Shown piece after piece: positions 26,493-34,039 of a DNA stretch of 52,372 nucleotides. Within the stretch, counting starts at the first letter, position 1; each line of letters opens with the position of its first letter. The notes under the pieces were generated by a model, which was not told the DNA's origin, searched no databases, and worked only from the letters and a program-made list of their open reading frames with translations. Position numbers and translations under genes: made by a program. Origin of the DNA: Micromonospora sp. MH99 (GTDB taxonomy: Bacteria; Actinomycetota; Actinomycetes; Mycobacteriales; Micromonosporaceae); NCBI RefSeq assembly GCF_021442385.1, contig NZ_MUZA01000045.1, positions 1-52,372 of the forward strand. Reading direction: 5' to 3'.

Positions 26493-26902
26493 GACCCGAC
26501 CCTAGCGCCCCGCCTCGGCCGACTCGATCCCGCCGCACGACCACCTGATCGGGTCCCCCGGAAGTCGGGGTGTCCCGGTGGCCCGGATGCCCCGATTTCC
26601 AGAAACCCGAGTCGATCAACGTCGGCCAGCCCTCGCCCCGGCCGAATCTTGGACAGTTTCCGTTCGAAGCTGACGGAAACTGTCCAAGATCGCCAAATTC
26701 ACGGCGCGCTGCGCGCCGCGGACAGCGCGGCCCGCACGGCGCGGTCCCGCACGACGCAGCCCGCACGGCGCAGCGCAGGCACACACGGCCGGGCGCGCGC
26801 ACGGCCCGGCGCACGCACGGCCCGACGCACGCGCAGAGCGGCGCGCAGCCAGAGCGCGCGACCAGGGCGTACGCAGGCGGGGTGCTCGGGGGCGTCTGTC
26901 GA
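26493..26902. other. Gene-free interval with hairpin and G+C-rich simple repeats
   Basis: 410 bases without a credible gene. The left part should hold the promoter of the nucleotidyltransferase-like gene; the centre holds the long hairpin at 26646-26690; the right part (about 26701-26870) is GC-rich simple sequence built from CGCAC/GGCCCG words, including a duplicated 16-base unit at 26799-26830. Confidence 0.8.
26646..26690. repeat. Perfect 18-base inverted repeat (long hairpin)
   Basis: Arms 26646-26663 and 26673-26690 are exact reverse complements with a nine-base loop. The arms are only about 44% G+C, very unlike the neighbours. It lies beyond the stop of the YgjP-type gene and upstream of the next minus-strand gene. 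No U-tract. One of three similar elements in the window. Confidence 0.88.
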
Positions 26903-27433
26903 TCAGGTGGGGACGGGGGCGCAGGAGGCGGCGGCGACGCCCTCCAGGTAGCCGCGGGCGCGCTCCGACTTGGGGTAGCGGCCGACCAGCGCCCAGAAGC
27001 GGGCGTTGTGGCTGGGCACGATGAGGTGCGTCAACTCGTGCAGCAGCACGTAGTCGATCACCCAGTCGGGCATGTCCTGGACGCGGTGCGAGATGCGGAT
27101 GCTGCGGTCGGCGGGGGTGCAGGAGCCCCAGCGACCGTTCTGGTTGGTGACCCAGCGGACGCTGGCCGGCACCGCCTTCGCGCCGTACCCGCCGAGGTAA
27201 AGATCGATCAGCCGGTTGGCCCGGGCGACCAGCTCGTCGTCCGAGCGGGCGAGCCGGCCCTCACGGGCGGCGAGTCGCGCCAACATGCGGTCGACCCACT
27301 CGCTCTCCTCGGCCCGGGAGAACTGGTCCGGGATGAGGACGACCACCCGCTCACCGTCACGGTACGCAGACACCGTGCGTCGCCGACGCTGGCTGCGCCG
27401 CACCTCGACGACCGGCTTACGCGTCCCCGCCAT
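26903..27433 (-). CDS. YgjP/DUF45-type metal-dependent hydrolase
   Basis: 176 residues with the zinc-protease helix L-L-H-E-L-T-H-L and a nearby N-A-R-F-W, preceded by N-R-W-G-S-C-type W-G-S-C-T, the full signature of the YgjP-like M48 relatives. The N-terminus is basic (R-R-S-Q-R-R-R-R). The ATG at 27433 is used; a GTG directly before it is in frame. Cellular role unknown. It may be driven by a weak promoter near 27480-27509 (TTGACT, long spacer). Confidence 0.85.
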   Translation of the reverse strand: MAGTRKPVVEVRRSQRRRRTVSAYRDGERVVVLIPDQFSRAEESEWVDRMLARLAAREGRLARSDDELVARANRLIDLYLGGYGAKAVPASVRWVTNQNGRWGSCTPADRSIRISHRVQDMPDWVIDYVLLHELTHLIVPSHNARFWALVGRYPKSERARGYLEGVAAASCAPVPT

Positions 27434-27960
27434 CACTGGCCCGCGCAGCCTCGGCTACGTGTCACGAAGGAAAGCTAATGCGTACTGACCAGGGGTCCGC
27501 AAGAGTCAACCGCACGACACGCGCCCAAAAAATGGTGTTTGGTCGCCCAGCGTCCCGAAAATTTCTTGGCCCGGTCGTCGCCGGGACGCCGCCGGGACGT
27601 CTCGTCACCCACCGTGTACGTCGTCGGCGCGGCACCGCGCGGGCTCCCCTCCACCGTAGGTGATCACTGTGCTCCGCGCTGCCTCGGGGGCACTCGCACG
27701 GGTGGCTGTGAGGGTTTGGTCGGCGTGTCCCCGCCAAACTGACTTATCCGACCTAATTCGCCATGCACACTCTCGACGTCGACTTGCTCACAGGCCGATG
27801 TACAGCTGACATGGAACTGCCCAGACCTGGGTAGGGTCCGCGGACCAGCGGTCACGAAGGTGACCGTGGAGTGAGACCCAGCGGCCGGCGCCCCGTGTGG
27901 CCCGCCGCCGGGCACCCCGCCGGGACCGTATTGACCGGCGGACGAGACGAGGAGGGCACC
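27434..27960. other. 527-base divergent intergenic region
   Basis: It separates the YgjP-type gene from the zinc-ribbon gene. The left half is less G+C-rich (an A6 run at about 27537 and GAAAATTTC at about 27563), as expected for promoters. No open frame with good codon use or a ribosome binding site was found. Confidence 0.6.
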
Positions 27961-28128
27961 GTGGCCGACCAGGCCCAGACCTACAACGGTTACTGCGTGA
28001 AGTGCAAGGAGAAGCGGGACTTCGAGGGGCACGTCGAGGTCTCGAAGACCGGAATGAACATGGCCAAGGGCAAGTGTCCGGTTTGCGGCACAACAGTGAA
28101 CCGGATTCTCGGCAAGGCGAAGGTCTGA
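27961..28128 (+). CDS. DUF5679 zinc-ribbon microprotein
   Basis: 55 residues. Two Cys pairs, C12-x2-C15 and C39-x2-C42, form a zinc ribbon, with a basic middle and the C-terminal G-K-A-K. The gene begins at GTG 27961 behind GGAGGGCACC; an earlier in-frame ATG (27871) adds unrelated residues and is rejected. The family is widespread in actinobacteria; its role is unknown, RNA or ribosome binding being a guess. A strong terminator follows 12 bases after the stop. Confidence 0.9.
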   Translation: MADQAQTYNGYCVKCKEKRDFEGHVEVSKTGMNMAKGKCPVCGTTVNRILGKAKV

Positions 28129-28140
28129 CCGTACGGATCG

Positions 28141-28179
28141 ACGGGGGCGGGACGGCCGTGGTGGCCGTCCCGCCCCCGT
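28141..28179 (+). terminator. Strong terminator of the DUF5679 gene
   Basis: A perfect 17-base stem (28141-28157 with 28163-28179, ACGGGGGCGGG at the base) and a five-base loop, followed by TTGCGGTT. Confidence 0.85.
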
Positions 28180-28250
28180 TGCGGTTCTGAAGAAGGGCCA
28201 CTGCGGACGCCGGCCAGGCTGTCGGGTGGCGGACAACACGCCCGGCGGCC

Positions 28251-28312
28251 TGTGGATAACCCGCCAGATCCTGTGGACAAGGCTGGATACCGCCTCGGCC
28301 GCCTGTGGACAA
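28251..28312 (+). promoter_or_regulatory. Cluster of three DnaA boxes
   Basis: TGTGGATAA at 28251-28259 is a perfect box (reverse complement TTATCCACA). TGTGGACAA at 28272-28280 and 28304-28312 are the TTGTCCACA form preferred by high-G+C actinomycetes. All three have the same orientation, with 21- and 32-base steps, close to two and three helical turns. There is no dnaA, dnaN or A+T-rich unwinding region, so this is not oriC; a DnaA titration site or DnaA-controlled promoter for the gene starting at 28353 is possible. Confidence 0.7.
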
Positions 28313-28352
28313 CGATCGACCGAGCGCAGGGATGCGGTCACGATTCGTCACC

Positions 28353-28808
28353 ATGAGTCGTACCCCGCTGCCCCGCCCCACGCTTCTTCCCGGCCTCAGC
28401 CGGCTCTGGCGGGATCGGCACACCCTCCAGATCGGTGTCGGCCCGGGGCCCGCCGTGCTGGTGGAGCTGGCCAACCCGCGTACCGCCGCCCTGCTCGACC
28501 TGCTCGACGGCACGCGCAGCGAACGGGACGTGCTGACCCAGGCGCTCGCGGCCCAGGTCGCGACCGACGACGCGCGTACGTTGCTGGACGCCCTGCGCGC
28601 GGCGGGCCTGTTGGTGCCGGCGCACAGCCTGCTCCCGCGCGACCTGGCCGGGCCGGTCCGGGCCCGACTCGCCGCCGAGGCCGCGGCGCTGGCCCTGGTC
28701 GCGGCCCGGCTGCCCGGCACCCCCGCACAGGTTCTGCGTCGCCGGTGGACCGTGTCGCGCCGGGCACCGGCACCCATCCGGTCCGGGCCGCCCGGGTGGA
28801 TCTGGTGA
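28353..28808 (+). pseudogene. N-terminal part of a disrupted E1/ThiF-like (TOMM cyclodehydratase-like) gene
   Basis: Encodes 151 residues. Up to about residue 130 it follows the actinobacterial ThiF-like/cyclodehydratase-like family that sits beside the ABC1 kinase gene: R-H-T-L-Q-I-G, then a winged-helix-like D-L-L-D-G-T-R-S region and the R-D-L-A-G-P segment. After Q-V-L-R-R-R (about 28742) the frame becomes nonsense until TGA at 28806. The family continues with a Rossmann fold and its G-x-G-x-x-G loop; this is absent in all frames. Homology resumes in the -1 frame from about 28748. An internal deletion plus frameshift is the simplest explanation. Confidence 0.65.
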
Positions 28809-29275
28809 TCCAGCTCGGCACGGACCGTCCGCCCGCGCTGCTCGCCGCCGGTCTCGCCCAGCGCCGTCAACCGCACCTGCTGGTGACCCTGCGCGAAGGC
28901 GTACCGGTGATCGGGCCGTTGGTCCGGCCACCCGCCGGGCCCTGTCTGCGCTGCGTCGAGCTGCATCGCGCCGACCGCGACCCGGCCTGGCCGGGGCTCG
29001 CCGCCCAGCTCGCCGCGGCTGAGCCGGTGGCCGCCGGCGCGACCGGCACCCTGCTCGCCGCCATCGGGTACGCGGTCGCGGAGGTCCTGGCGCACCTCGA
29101 CGGCGGCCACCCCGAGACACTGGGTGGCGCCATGGAGATCACCGGGGCGGGCCGATTCCGCCGCCGGGGATGGCCGCCGCACCCGGCGTGCGGCTGTTCG
29201 TCGAGCCGGGTGTACGCACCAGCCCGGCCGCACAGCAGCAGCGGACCCCTCCGGTCGGTAACAATGGCGAAGTGA
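28743..29275 (+). pseudogene. C-terminal part of the disrupted E1/ThiF-like gene
   Basis: The frame picks up at V-D-R-V-A-P-G-T-G and contains V-D-L-V-I-Q-L-G-T-D, G-P-L-V-R-P, the zinc-type C-L-R-C pair and a late H-P-A-C-G-C, all expected for the C-terminal half of the family. If translated alone it could start at GTG 28805, which overlaps the upstream TGA (GTGA) and would give 156 residues. Its own TGA overlaps the GTG of the ABC1 kinase gene. Without the nucleotide-binding loop it cannot be a working adenylating enzyme. Confidence 0.6.
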
Positions 29276-30618
29276 CCGACATCCCGCGCCGGGCCGTGTC
29301 CCGGACCGCCAAGCTCGCCGCTCTGCCGCTCGGCTTCGCCGGCCGGACCGTCCTCGGCATGGGTAAGCGCGTCACCGGGCTCGCCTCCGACGTGATCTCC
29401 GCGGAGATCCAGCAGCGCACCGCCGAGCAGCTGTTCAGCGTGTTGGGCCAGCTCAAGGGCGGGGCGATGAAGTTCGGCCAGGCGTTGTCGGTCTTCGAGG
29501 CGGCCCTTCCGGAGGAGATCGCCGCGCCGTACCGGCAGGCCCTGACCAAACTTCAGGAGGCCGCGCCGCCGCTGCCGGCCGCCAGCGTGCACAAGGTGCT
29601 GGCCGAGCAGCTCGGCCCCGACTGGCGCGACAGGTTCGTCGAGTTCAACGACACCCCGGCTGCTGCGGCGAGCATCGGCCAGGTGCACCGGGCCCGGTGG
29701 CGTGAGCCGGGTTACGGCCCGTCCGGCGAGCCGAACAGCCGCGACGTGGCAGTCAAGATCCAGTATCCGGGTGCCGGCGACGCGCTGCTCGCCGACCTCA
29801 AGCAGCTCTCCCGGCTGGGCGGCATGTTCCGGGCGATCCAGCCCGGCCTCGACGTCAAGCCGCTGCTGGTCGAGCTGCGCGAGCGGATCACCGAGGAGTT
29901 GGACTACGAGCTCGAGGCCGAGTCGCAGCGCACCTTCGCCGCCGCGTACGCCGACGATCCGGAGATCTTCATCCCGGAGGTGGTCTCCGCCTCACCCCGG
30001 GTGCTGGTCACCGAGTGGGTGACGGGCACCCCGCTGGCGGACATCATCCGCGAGGGCACCGAGGAACAGCGGGACGAGGCCGGCCGGCTGATGGCCACCT
30101 TGCACCTCTCCGCGCCCCAGCGGGCCGGTCTTCTGCACGCCGACCCGCACCCGGGAAACTTCCGGCTGCTGCCCGACGGCCGACTCGGGGTGATCGACTT
30201 CGGTGCGGTGGCCCGGATGCCCGAGGGCACGCCGGAGCCGATCGGCCTCATCGCCGGGCGGGCCCTGCGCGGCGACGCGGACGGGGTGGTGGCGGGACTG
30301 CGGGACGAGGGGTTCATCGGCCCCACCGACGAGATCGACGCCGAGGGGGTCCTCGACTTCCTCCGTCCGATGCTGGAACCCATCGCGGCCGACGGGTTCC
30401 GCTTCACCCGGGCGTGGCTGCGGGCCGAGGCGGGCCGGCTGGCCAGCCCCCGCTCCCCCACGTACCAGCTGAGCAGGCAGCTCAACCTGCCCCCGTCGTA
30501 CCTGCTCATCCACCGGGTGACGCTCGGCTCGATCGGGGTGCTCTGCCAGTTGGAGGCGAAGGCGCCGTACCGCAGCATCCTGGAACGCTGGCTGCCGGGC
30601 TTCGCGCCGGTCGCCTGA
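29272..30618 (+). CDS. ABC1/UbiB-type atypical kinase
   Basis: 448 residues. The family signature is complete: K-x-G-Q motif (M-K-F-G-Q), Ala-rich A-A-A-A-S-I-G-Q-V-H loop replacing the Gly-rich loop, V-A-V-K-I-Q-Y-P with the catalytic-site Lys, A-D-P-H-P-G-N-F and V-I-D-F-G-A. Such proteins are ATPases linked to quinone or isoprenoid-lipid metabolism. GTG at 29272 overlaps the stop of the previous frame by four bases. The neighbouring whiB7-uvrD2 order is the same as in mycobacteria. Confidence 0.93.
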   Translation: MTDIPRRAVSRTAKLAALPLGFAGRTVLGMGKRVTGLASDVISAEIQQRTAEQLFSVLGQLKGGAMKFGQALSVFEAALPEEIAAPYRQALTKLQEAAPPLPAASVHKVLAEQLGPDWRDRFVEFNDTPAAAASIGQVHRARWREPGYGPSGEPNSRDVAVKIQYPGAGDALLADLKQLSRLGGMFRAIQPGLDVKPLLVELRERITEELDYELEAESQRTFAAAYADDPEIFIPEVVSASPRVLVTEWVTGTPLADIIREGTEEQRDEAGRLMATLHLSAPQRAGLLHADPHPGNFRLLPDGRLGVIDFGAVARMPEGTPEPIGLIAGRALRGDADGVVAGLRDEGFIGPTDEIDAEGVLDFLRPMLEPIAADGFRFTRAWLRAEAGRLASPRSPTYQLSRQLNLPPSYLLIHRVTLGSIGVLCQLEAKAPYRSILERWLPGFAPVA

Positions 30619-30628
30619 GGATGTGCGG

Positions 30629-30658
30629 AAGGGCGGGTGCCGGTCGGCACCCGCCCTT
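30629..30658. terminator. Bidirectional terminator after the ABC1 kinase gene
   Basis: A 13-14-base stem (AAGGGCGGGTGCCG with its complement) with a minimal loop lies between the ABC1 stop and the stop of the convergent 59-residue gene; it is preceded by AA and followed by CTGTGT. Confidence 0.75.
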
Positions 30659-30673
30659 CTGTGTGGGGTGGTA

Positions 30674-30853
30674 CTAGAGAACGCCCAGGTCGCGCGCCGA
30701 CTGGTTGCGGCTGTTCATGGCGACGGTACGGGCGGATCGGGTTGCCTCAGTGCTCGTGGTGGTACGACCGGCCTGAGGCCGGCGCATTCGAGCCCTGGTC
30801 AACGCTTCGTGGAGTAGTTGCATCTCGAAGGCTCCACTCGGAACGTTCAACAT
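30674..30853 (-). CDS. Conserved small basic protein downstream of whiB7
   Basis: 59 residues, rich in Arg, Ala, Thr and Ser, beginning M-L-N-V-P-S-G-A-F-E-M-Q-L-L-H-E-A-L. The N-terminal part could form an amphipathic helix, the rest is basic. No family name known to me, but the composition is coding-like. It follows whiB7 after 58 bases and ends at a shared terminator, so it may belong to the WhiB7-controlled transcript. Confidence 0.65.
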   Translation of the reverse strand: MLNVPSGAFEMQLLHEALTRARMRRPQAGRTTTSTEATRSARTVAMNSRNQSARDLGVL

Positions 30854-30911
30854 CGTTTTCTCACTCACTGCCGGTGTGCCACCGGCGTAGTTGGTACGGG
30901 TCGGGAACATG

Positions 30912-31277
30912 TCAGGCTGCCAGCCGGACCGCGCCACGCACCTCGGACAGCCCACTGGCCGCCAAGCGCGCCTCGGCCTCGACCCGGAGCTCGGCGTCAC
31001 GAGCGACGTCCTCCTTGCGCGGACGGCCACGGGGCCGCTTGCGCGGAACGACCGCGCCACGCTCGAAGATCTCGCCGCCCCAGACGCCCCACGGCTCCGC
31101 TCGCTCCACCGCCCCGGCCAGGCACTCGACGCGCAGCGGGCAGTCCCCGCAGAGCGACTTGGCCAGCTCGAGCTCGGCAGGCGAGTCGGAGAACCACAGG
31201 TCGGGGTCGAACTTCCGGCAGGGCAGGTTCGCCTCCAGCTCGACGCTCACATCGAGGGGGGCCAACGCCAGACTCAT
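30912..31277 (-). CDS. whiB7: WhiB7 (WblC) antibiotic-response regulator
   Basis: 121 residues. Cluster cysteines at 20, 43, 46 and 52, the G-V-W-G-G turn at 64-68, and the AT-hook R-P-R-G-R-P-R at 81-87 that is diagnostic for WhiB7/WblC. The protein binds the primary sigma factor and an A+T-rich element and switches on intrinsic antibiotic resistance genes. Position next to uvrD2 agrees with mycobacteria. Upstream lies a long leader with an attenuator (see the entries at 31349 to 31774). Confidence 0.95.
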   Translation of the reverse strand: MSLALAPLDVSVELEANLPCRKFDPDLWFSDSPAELELAKSLCGDCPLRVECLAGAVERAEPWGVWGGEIFERGAVVPRKRPRGRPRKEDVARDAELRVEAEARLAASGLSEVRGAVRLAA

Positions 31278-31348
31278 CTCCCGGTCACCTCTCTCTCACT
31301 TCGATCTCGTGGATCGCATTCCGACGTACTTCGGCGGGGCAAAAAACT

Positions 31349-31384
31349 GAGGCCGCGGATCCCGGTAGCGGGTTCCGCGGCCTC
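31349..31384 (-). terminator. Rho-independent attenuator terminator in the whiB7 leader
   Basis: The stem GAGGCCGCGGA (31349-31359) pairs with TCCGCGGCCTC (31374-31384) and continues past one T-T mismatch with CCCG/CGGG around a four-base loop. On the minus strand it is followed by AG and six T (31346-31341). It lies 72 bases before the whiB7 start and after the upstream ORF, the place expected of an attenuator. Confidence 0.85.
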
Positions 31385-31440
31385 GAGGTGAGCCGGTGTC
31401 TGAAGATCAGACCGGTCTACCTCGAGGTGGAACGCCGCGG
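31375..31440 (-). promoter_or_regulatory. Antiterminator hairpin overlapping the upstream-ORF end
   Basis: CCGCGG and CCTCGAGGT at 31375-31389 contain most of the 5' terminator arm as read in the transcript. They can pair instead with ACCTCGAGG at 31419-31427 and CCGCGG at 31435-31440, with one seven-base bulge, plus CCGGT/ACCGG inside the loop. The partner segment lies in the last codons of the upstream ORF, so a ribosome reaching its stop would mask it and let the terminator form. Confidence 0.7.
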
Positions 31441-31658
31441 ACATCCGTGCGCTTCTTGGCGCCATCGATGTCCATGCCCGTGAAGCCACTGATCCCCTCG
31501 ACTCCGGCGATCGGCGCAACGGTCAGATTCAGCTCGGCCTGAACCTGGTGCACCTGCGGAACCGACGGTCGTGCGGCCGCAAGGGCCACCCGGACAGCCG
31601 ACAGCGGAGCGTGGACAGACGGCATCGCCGTCAGACGCTCATAGGTGAAGATCTCCAC
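31407..31658 (-). CDS. Upstream ORF in the whiB7 leader
   Basis: 83 codons from GTG 31658, behind a good GGGAGG, to TGA at 31409-31407. Third codon positions are less G+C-rich than in neighbouring genes, mostly toward the end, which ends K-K-R-T-D-V-R-G. The stop lies 23 bases before the terminator stem. By analogy with known whiB7/wblC leaders, translation of this ORF is likely the sensor: slowed ribosomes leave the antiterminator free. A separate protein function cannot be excluded. Confidence 0.65.
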   Translation of the reverse strand: MEIFTYERLTAMPSVHAPLSAVRVALAAARPSVPQVHQVQAELNLTVAPIAGVEGISGFTGMDIDGAKKRTDVRGVPPRGRPV

Positions 31659-31745
31659 GGTGGCCACCTCCCTCACGTTCCTCGAATCGACCGGACCAAC
31701 CCCCGTGAGCAGCCGGAATGGCGCCGCTCGCGTGGTGTGTTCTGA

Positions 31746-31774
31746 GGCTATTCCTCGCCCGGGGGCGAGGGCAA
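31746..31774 (-). promoter_or_regulatory. Candidate whiB7 promoter with A+T-rich upstream element
   Basis: TTGCCC at 31774-31769, a 17-base spacer, then ATAGCC at 31751-31746. Just before the -35 lies TAAATTCG/TTT, an A+T-rich element like those bound by WhiB7 itself, so autoactivation is plausible. The promoter sits directly after the uvrD2 stop codon. Confidence 0.5.
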
Positions 31775-31780
31775 ACGAAT

Positions 31781-33946
31781 TTACGACGAGATTTCGAAAG
31801 TTTTCTCCGGGCAGACGTCGTCCACCCCCGCGCCCTGCACGAGCGCCAGCACCGACTCCCCGTAGAGGCCCAGTTTGCGGGGGCCGATGCCGGCGATGGC
31901 GATCAACTCTTCCGGCCGGCCGGGACGCCGCTCGGCCAGCGCGGTCAACGTGGCGTCGGTGAACACCACGTACGCCGGGACCTTCTGCGCGCCGGCCACC
32001 CGCTGCCGCCACTCGCGTAGGCGTTCGTGCAGCTCATCGTCGATGTCAGACGGACAGGTGGGGCACCGACCCAGCTTGCGGTCGGGGCCGGCGAGCAGGG
32101 TGGCGCCGCAGATCCGGCAGGACACGATCTGCGTCCGGCGCCGTTCGGGACGGCGCGCGGGACCGGTGGAGGCGCCGGCCCGCTCGGTGCCGCCGGAGCG
32201 GTCCAGTTGGGGCAGGAACCTTGACGGCCGCCGGGCACGCCCGCCCGGCGAGCGTGCGGCGGCGTACGACAGCCAGAGCCACTGCCGCGCGCGGGTGATG
32301 CCGACGTAGAGCAGCCGGCGTTCCTCCTCGACCTGCTCGACGGTCTTGGCGTACGTGGTGGGCAGGGTGCCCTCGGCAAGGCCGATCAGGAAGACCGCGT
32401 CCCACTCCAGGCCCTTGGCCGAGTGCAACGACGCCAGCGTGACCCCGTCCACCGTCGGCACGTGCTGCTGGGCGGCCCGGCGGGCCAGTTCCTCGGTGAA
32501 GTCGGTGAGGGTGACCTGACGCTCCACCGACGCCGCCTCGCCGATCGGCACCACCTCGGGGGTGGCCGCGTACTCCTCGGCGAGCTGGACCAGCGCGGAC
32601 AGGGCCTCCCAGCGCTCGCGGGCGGCGCCACCGGCCGGGGGCGCGTCCGGGGCCCAGCCGACCGCGGTGAGCGCCTCGACCACCGCGGTCGGCAACGGGG
32701 TCTCCCCGGGGATCGAGCGGGTGGCCGACCGCAGGGCGACCATCGCCTGACGCACCTCGGTCCGCTCGAAGAACCGCTCCGCGCCCTGCACCACGTACGG
32801 CACGGCGGCCTCGGTGAGCGCCTTCTCGTACGCCTCGGACTGCGCGTTGACGCGGAACAGCACGGCGATCTCCTTCGCCGGGGTTCCCGCGTCGATCAGC
32901 GACCGGCAGCGCGCGGCCACCGCGTTCGCCTCGGCCGGCTCGTCGGTGAAGATCCGCAGGTCGGGTTCCGGTCCCGGGGGGCGCTGTCCGCTCAACTCCA
33001 GCCGCAGCCGCGCCTCGACGCCGCGGGCCTGGGAGATCACCGCGTTGGCCAGCCCGACGACCTGCGGGGTGGAGCGGTAGTCGCGGACCAGCCGGACCAC
33101 CGTGGCGTTGCGGTGCCGGCGCGGGAAGTCGACAAGGTACGACGAGGTCGCCCCGGTGAACGAGTAGATCGTCTGGCTGGCGTCGCCGACCACTGTCAGG
33201 TCGTCGCGGCCGCCCAGCCAGGCGTCCAGCAACCGCTGCTGGAGCGGGTTGACGTCCTGGTACTCGTCGACCACGAAGTGCCGGTACTGACTGCGGACCT
33301 GCTCGCCGACGTCCCGGTGCTCCTCGATGCCCCACACGGCGGCGCGCAGCATGTCCTCGAAGTCGATCACCCCGTTGGAGCGCTTGAGCTGCTCGTACGC
33401 GGTGAACACCTCGGCGACCTTCGCCGGCTCGTGCGGCGTGTCCCGCAGCGCCCGGGCCGCCGACACGACGTAATCCCCCGGCTCCACCAGCGACGACTTG
33501 GCCCACTCGATCTCGCCGGCCAGGTCCCGTGCGGCGGCCCGGTCGGTACGCAGGCCGACCCGGGCGGCGGCGAGGGTGACCAGGCGCACCTTGCTGTCCA
33601 GCAGCTCGGGCATGGCCCGGCCGGCCAGCAGGCGGGGGGCGAAGTACCGCACCTGGCGCAGCGCGGCGGAGTGAAACGTCCGCGCCTGGACACCGTGCGC
33701 CCCGAGGACTGTGAGGCGGTGTCGCATCTCGGCGGCGGCGCGGGCGGTGAAGGTGACGGCAAGCACATGCCGGGGGGAGATCTCCCCGGACAGCGCCCGG
33801 TGGGCGATCCGGGAGGTGATCGCGCGGGTCTTGCCGGTGCCGGCGCCGGCGAGGATGCAGACCGGGCCGGCGGGTGCGGTTACCGCGGAGCGCTGCTCCG
33901 GGTCCAGCCCGGCAAGGACGCCTTCCGACGCTGAGTGAACCACCAC
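31781..33946 (-). CDS. uvrD2: UvrD2-type superfamily I DNA helicase with HRDC domain
   Basis: 721 residues. UvrD helicase core with P-loop A-G-A-G-T-G-K-T (33-40), motif II V-V-D-E-Y-Q-D-V and motif VI in V-G-I-T-R-A-R-Q. After the core come a tetracysteine zinc motif (C-R-I-C and C-P-T-C) and a C-terminal HRDC domain, exactly the mycobacterial UvrD2 layout. Role: DNA unwinding in repair and replication; essential in mycobacteria. It is divergent from mycoredoxin and upstream of whiB7. Confidence 0.94.
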   Translation of the reverse strand: MVVHSASEGVLAGLDPEQRSAVTAPAGPVCILAGAGTGKTRAITSRIAHRALSGEISPRHVLAVTFTARAAAEMRHRLTVLGAHGVQARTFHSAALRQVRYFAPRLLAGRAMPELLDSKVRLVTLAAARVGLRTDRAAARDLAGEIEWAKSSLVEPGDYVVSAARALRDTPHEPAKVAEVFTAYEQLKRSNGVIDFEDMLRAAVWGIEEHRDVGEQVRSQYRHFVVDEYQDVNPLQQRLLDAWLGGRDDLTVVGDASQTIYSFTGATSSYLVDFPRRHRNATVVRLVRDYRSTPQVVGLANAVISQARGVEARLRLELSGQRPPGPEPDLRIFTDEPAEANAVAARCRSLIDAGTPAKEIAVLFRVNAQSEAYEKALTEAAVPYVVQGAERFFERTEVRQAMVALRSATRSIPGETPLPTAVVEALTAVGWAPDAPPAGGAARERWEALSALVQLAEEYAATPEVVPIGEAASVERQVTLTDFTEELARRAAQQHVPTVDGVTLASLHSAKGLEWDAVFLIGLAEGTLPTTYAKTVEQVEEERRLLYVGITRARQWLWLSYAAARSPGGRARRPSRFLPQLDRSGGTERAGASTGPARRPERRRTQIVSCRICGATLLAGPDRKLGRCPTCPSDIDDELHERLREWRQRVAGAQKVPAYVVFTDATLTALAERRPGRPEELIAIAGIGPRKLGLYGESVLALVQGAGVDDVCPEKTFEISS

Positions 33947-33951
33947 AACCA

Positions 33952-33978
33952 GGAATCATCTCAGCTCCTCCGGACGTT
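33952..33978 (+). promoter_or_regulatory. SigR/SigH-like promoter before mycoredoxin
   Basis: GGAAT at 33952-33956 and GTT at 33976-33978 (preceded by C) are 19 bases apart. This matches the disulfide-stress sigma factor consensus GGAAY-N18/19-GTT. The start would be about 55 bases before the mycoredoxin ATG. Confidence 0.55.
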
Positions 33979-34039
33979 GTAGCGGACAGCCTCGGCTTGA
34001 TCCGCAAGCCGGTGGTCAGAGGAGTTGGAGGATCCGACC

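Noticed and set aside
28251..28312. Chromosomal origin of replication.
   Set aside because: Only three boxes, no dnaA/dnaN/gyrB neighbours and no A+T-rich unwinding element.
28734..28748. Programmed -1 frameshift in the ThiF-like gene.
   Set aside because: No slippery heptamer, and the Rossmann segment would still be missing.
31274..31519. Alternative 81-codon upstream ORF overlapping the whiB7 start.
   Set aside because: It runs through the terminator hairpin, has no convincing ribosome site and poor codon use. The frame ending at 31407 is better placed.
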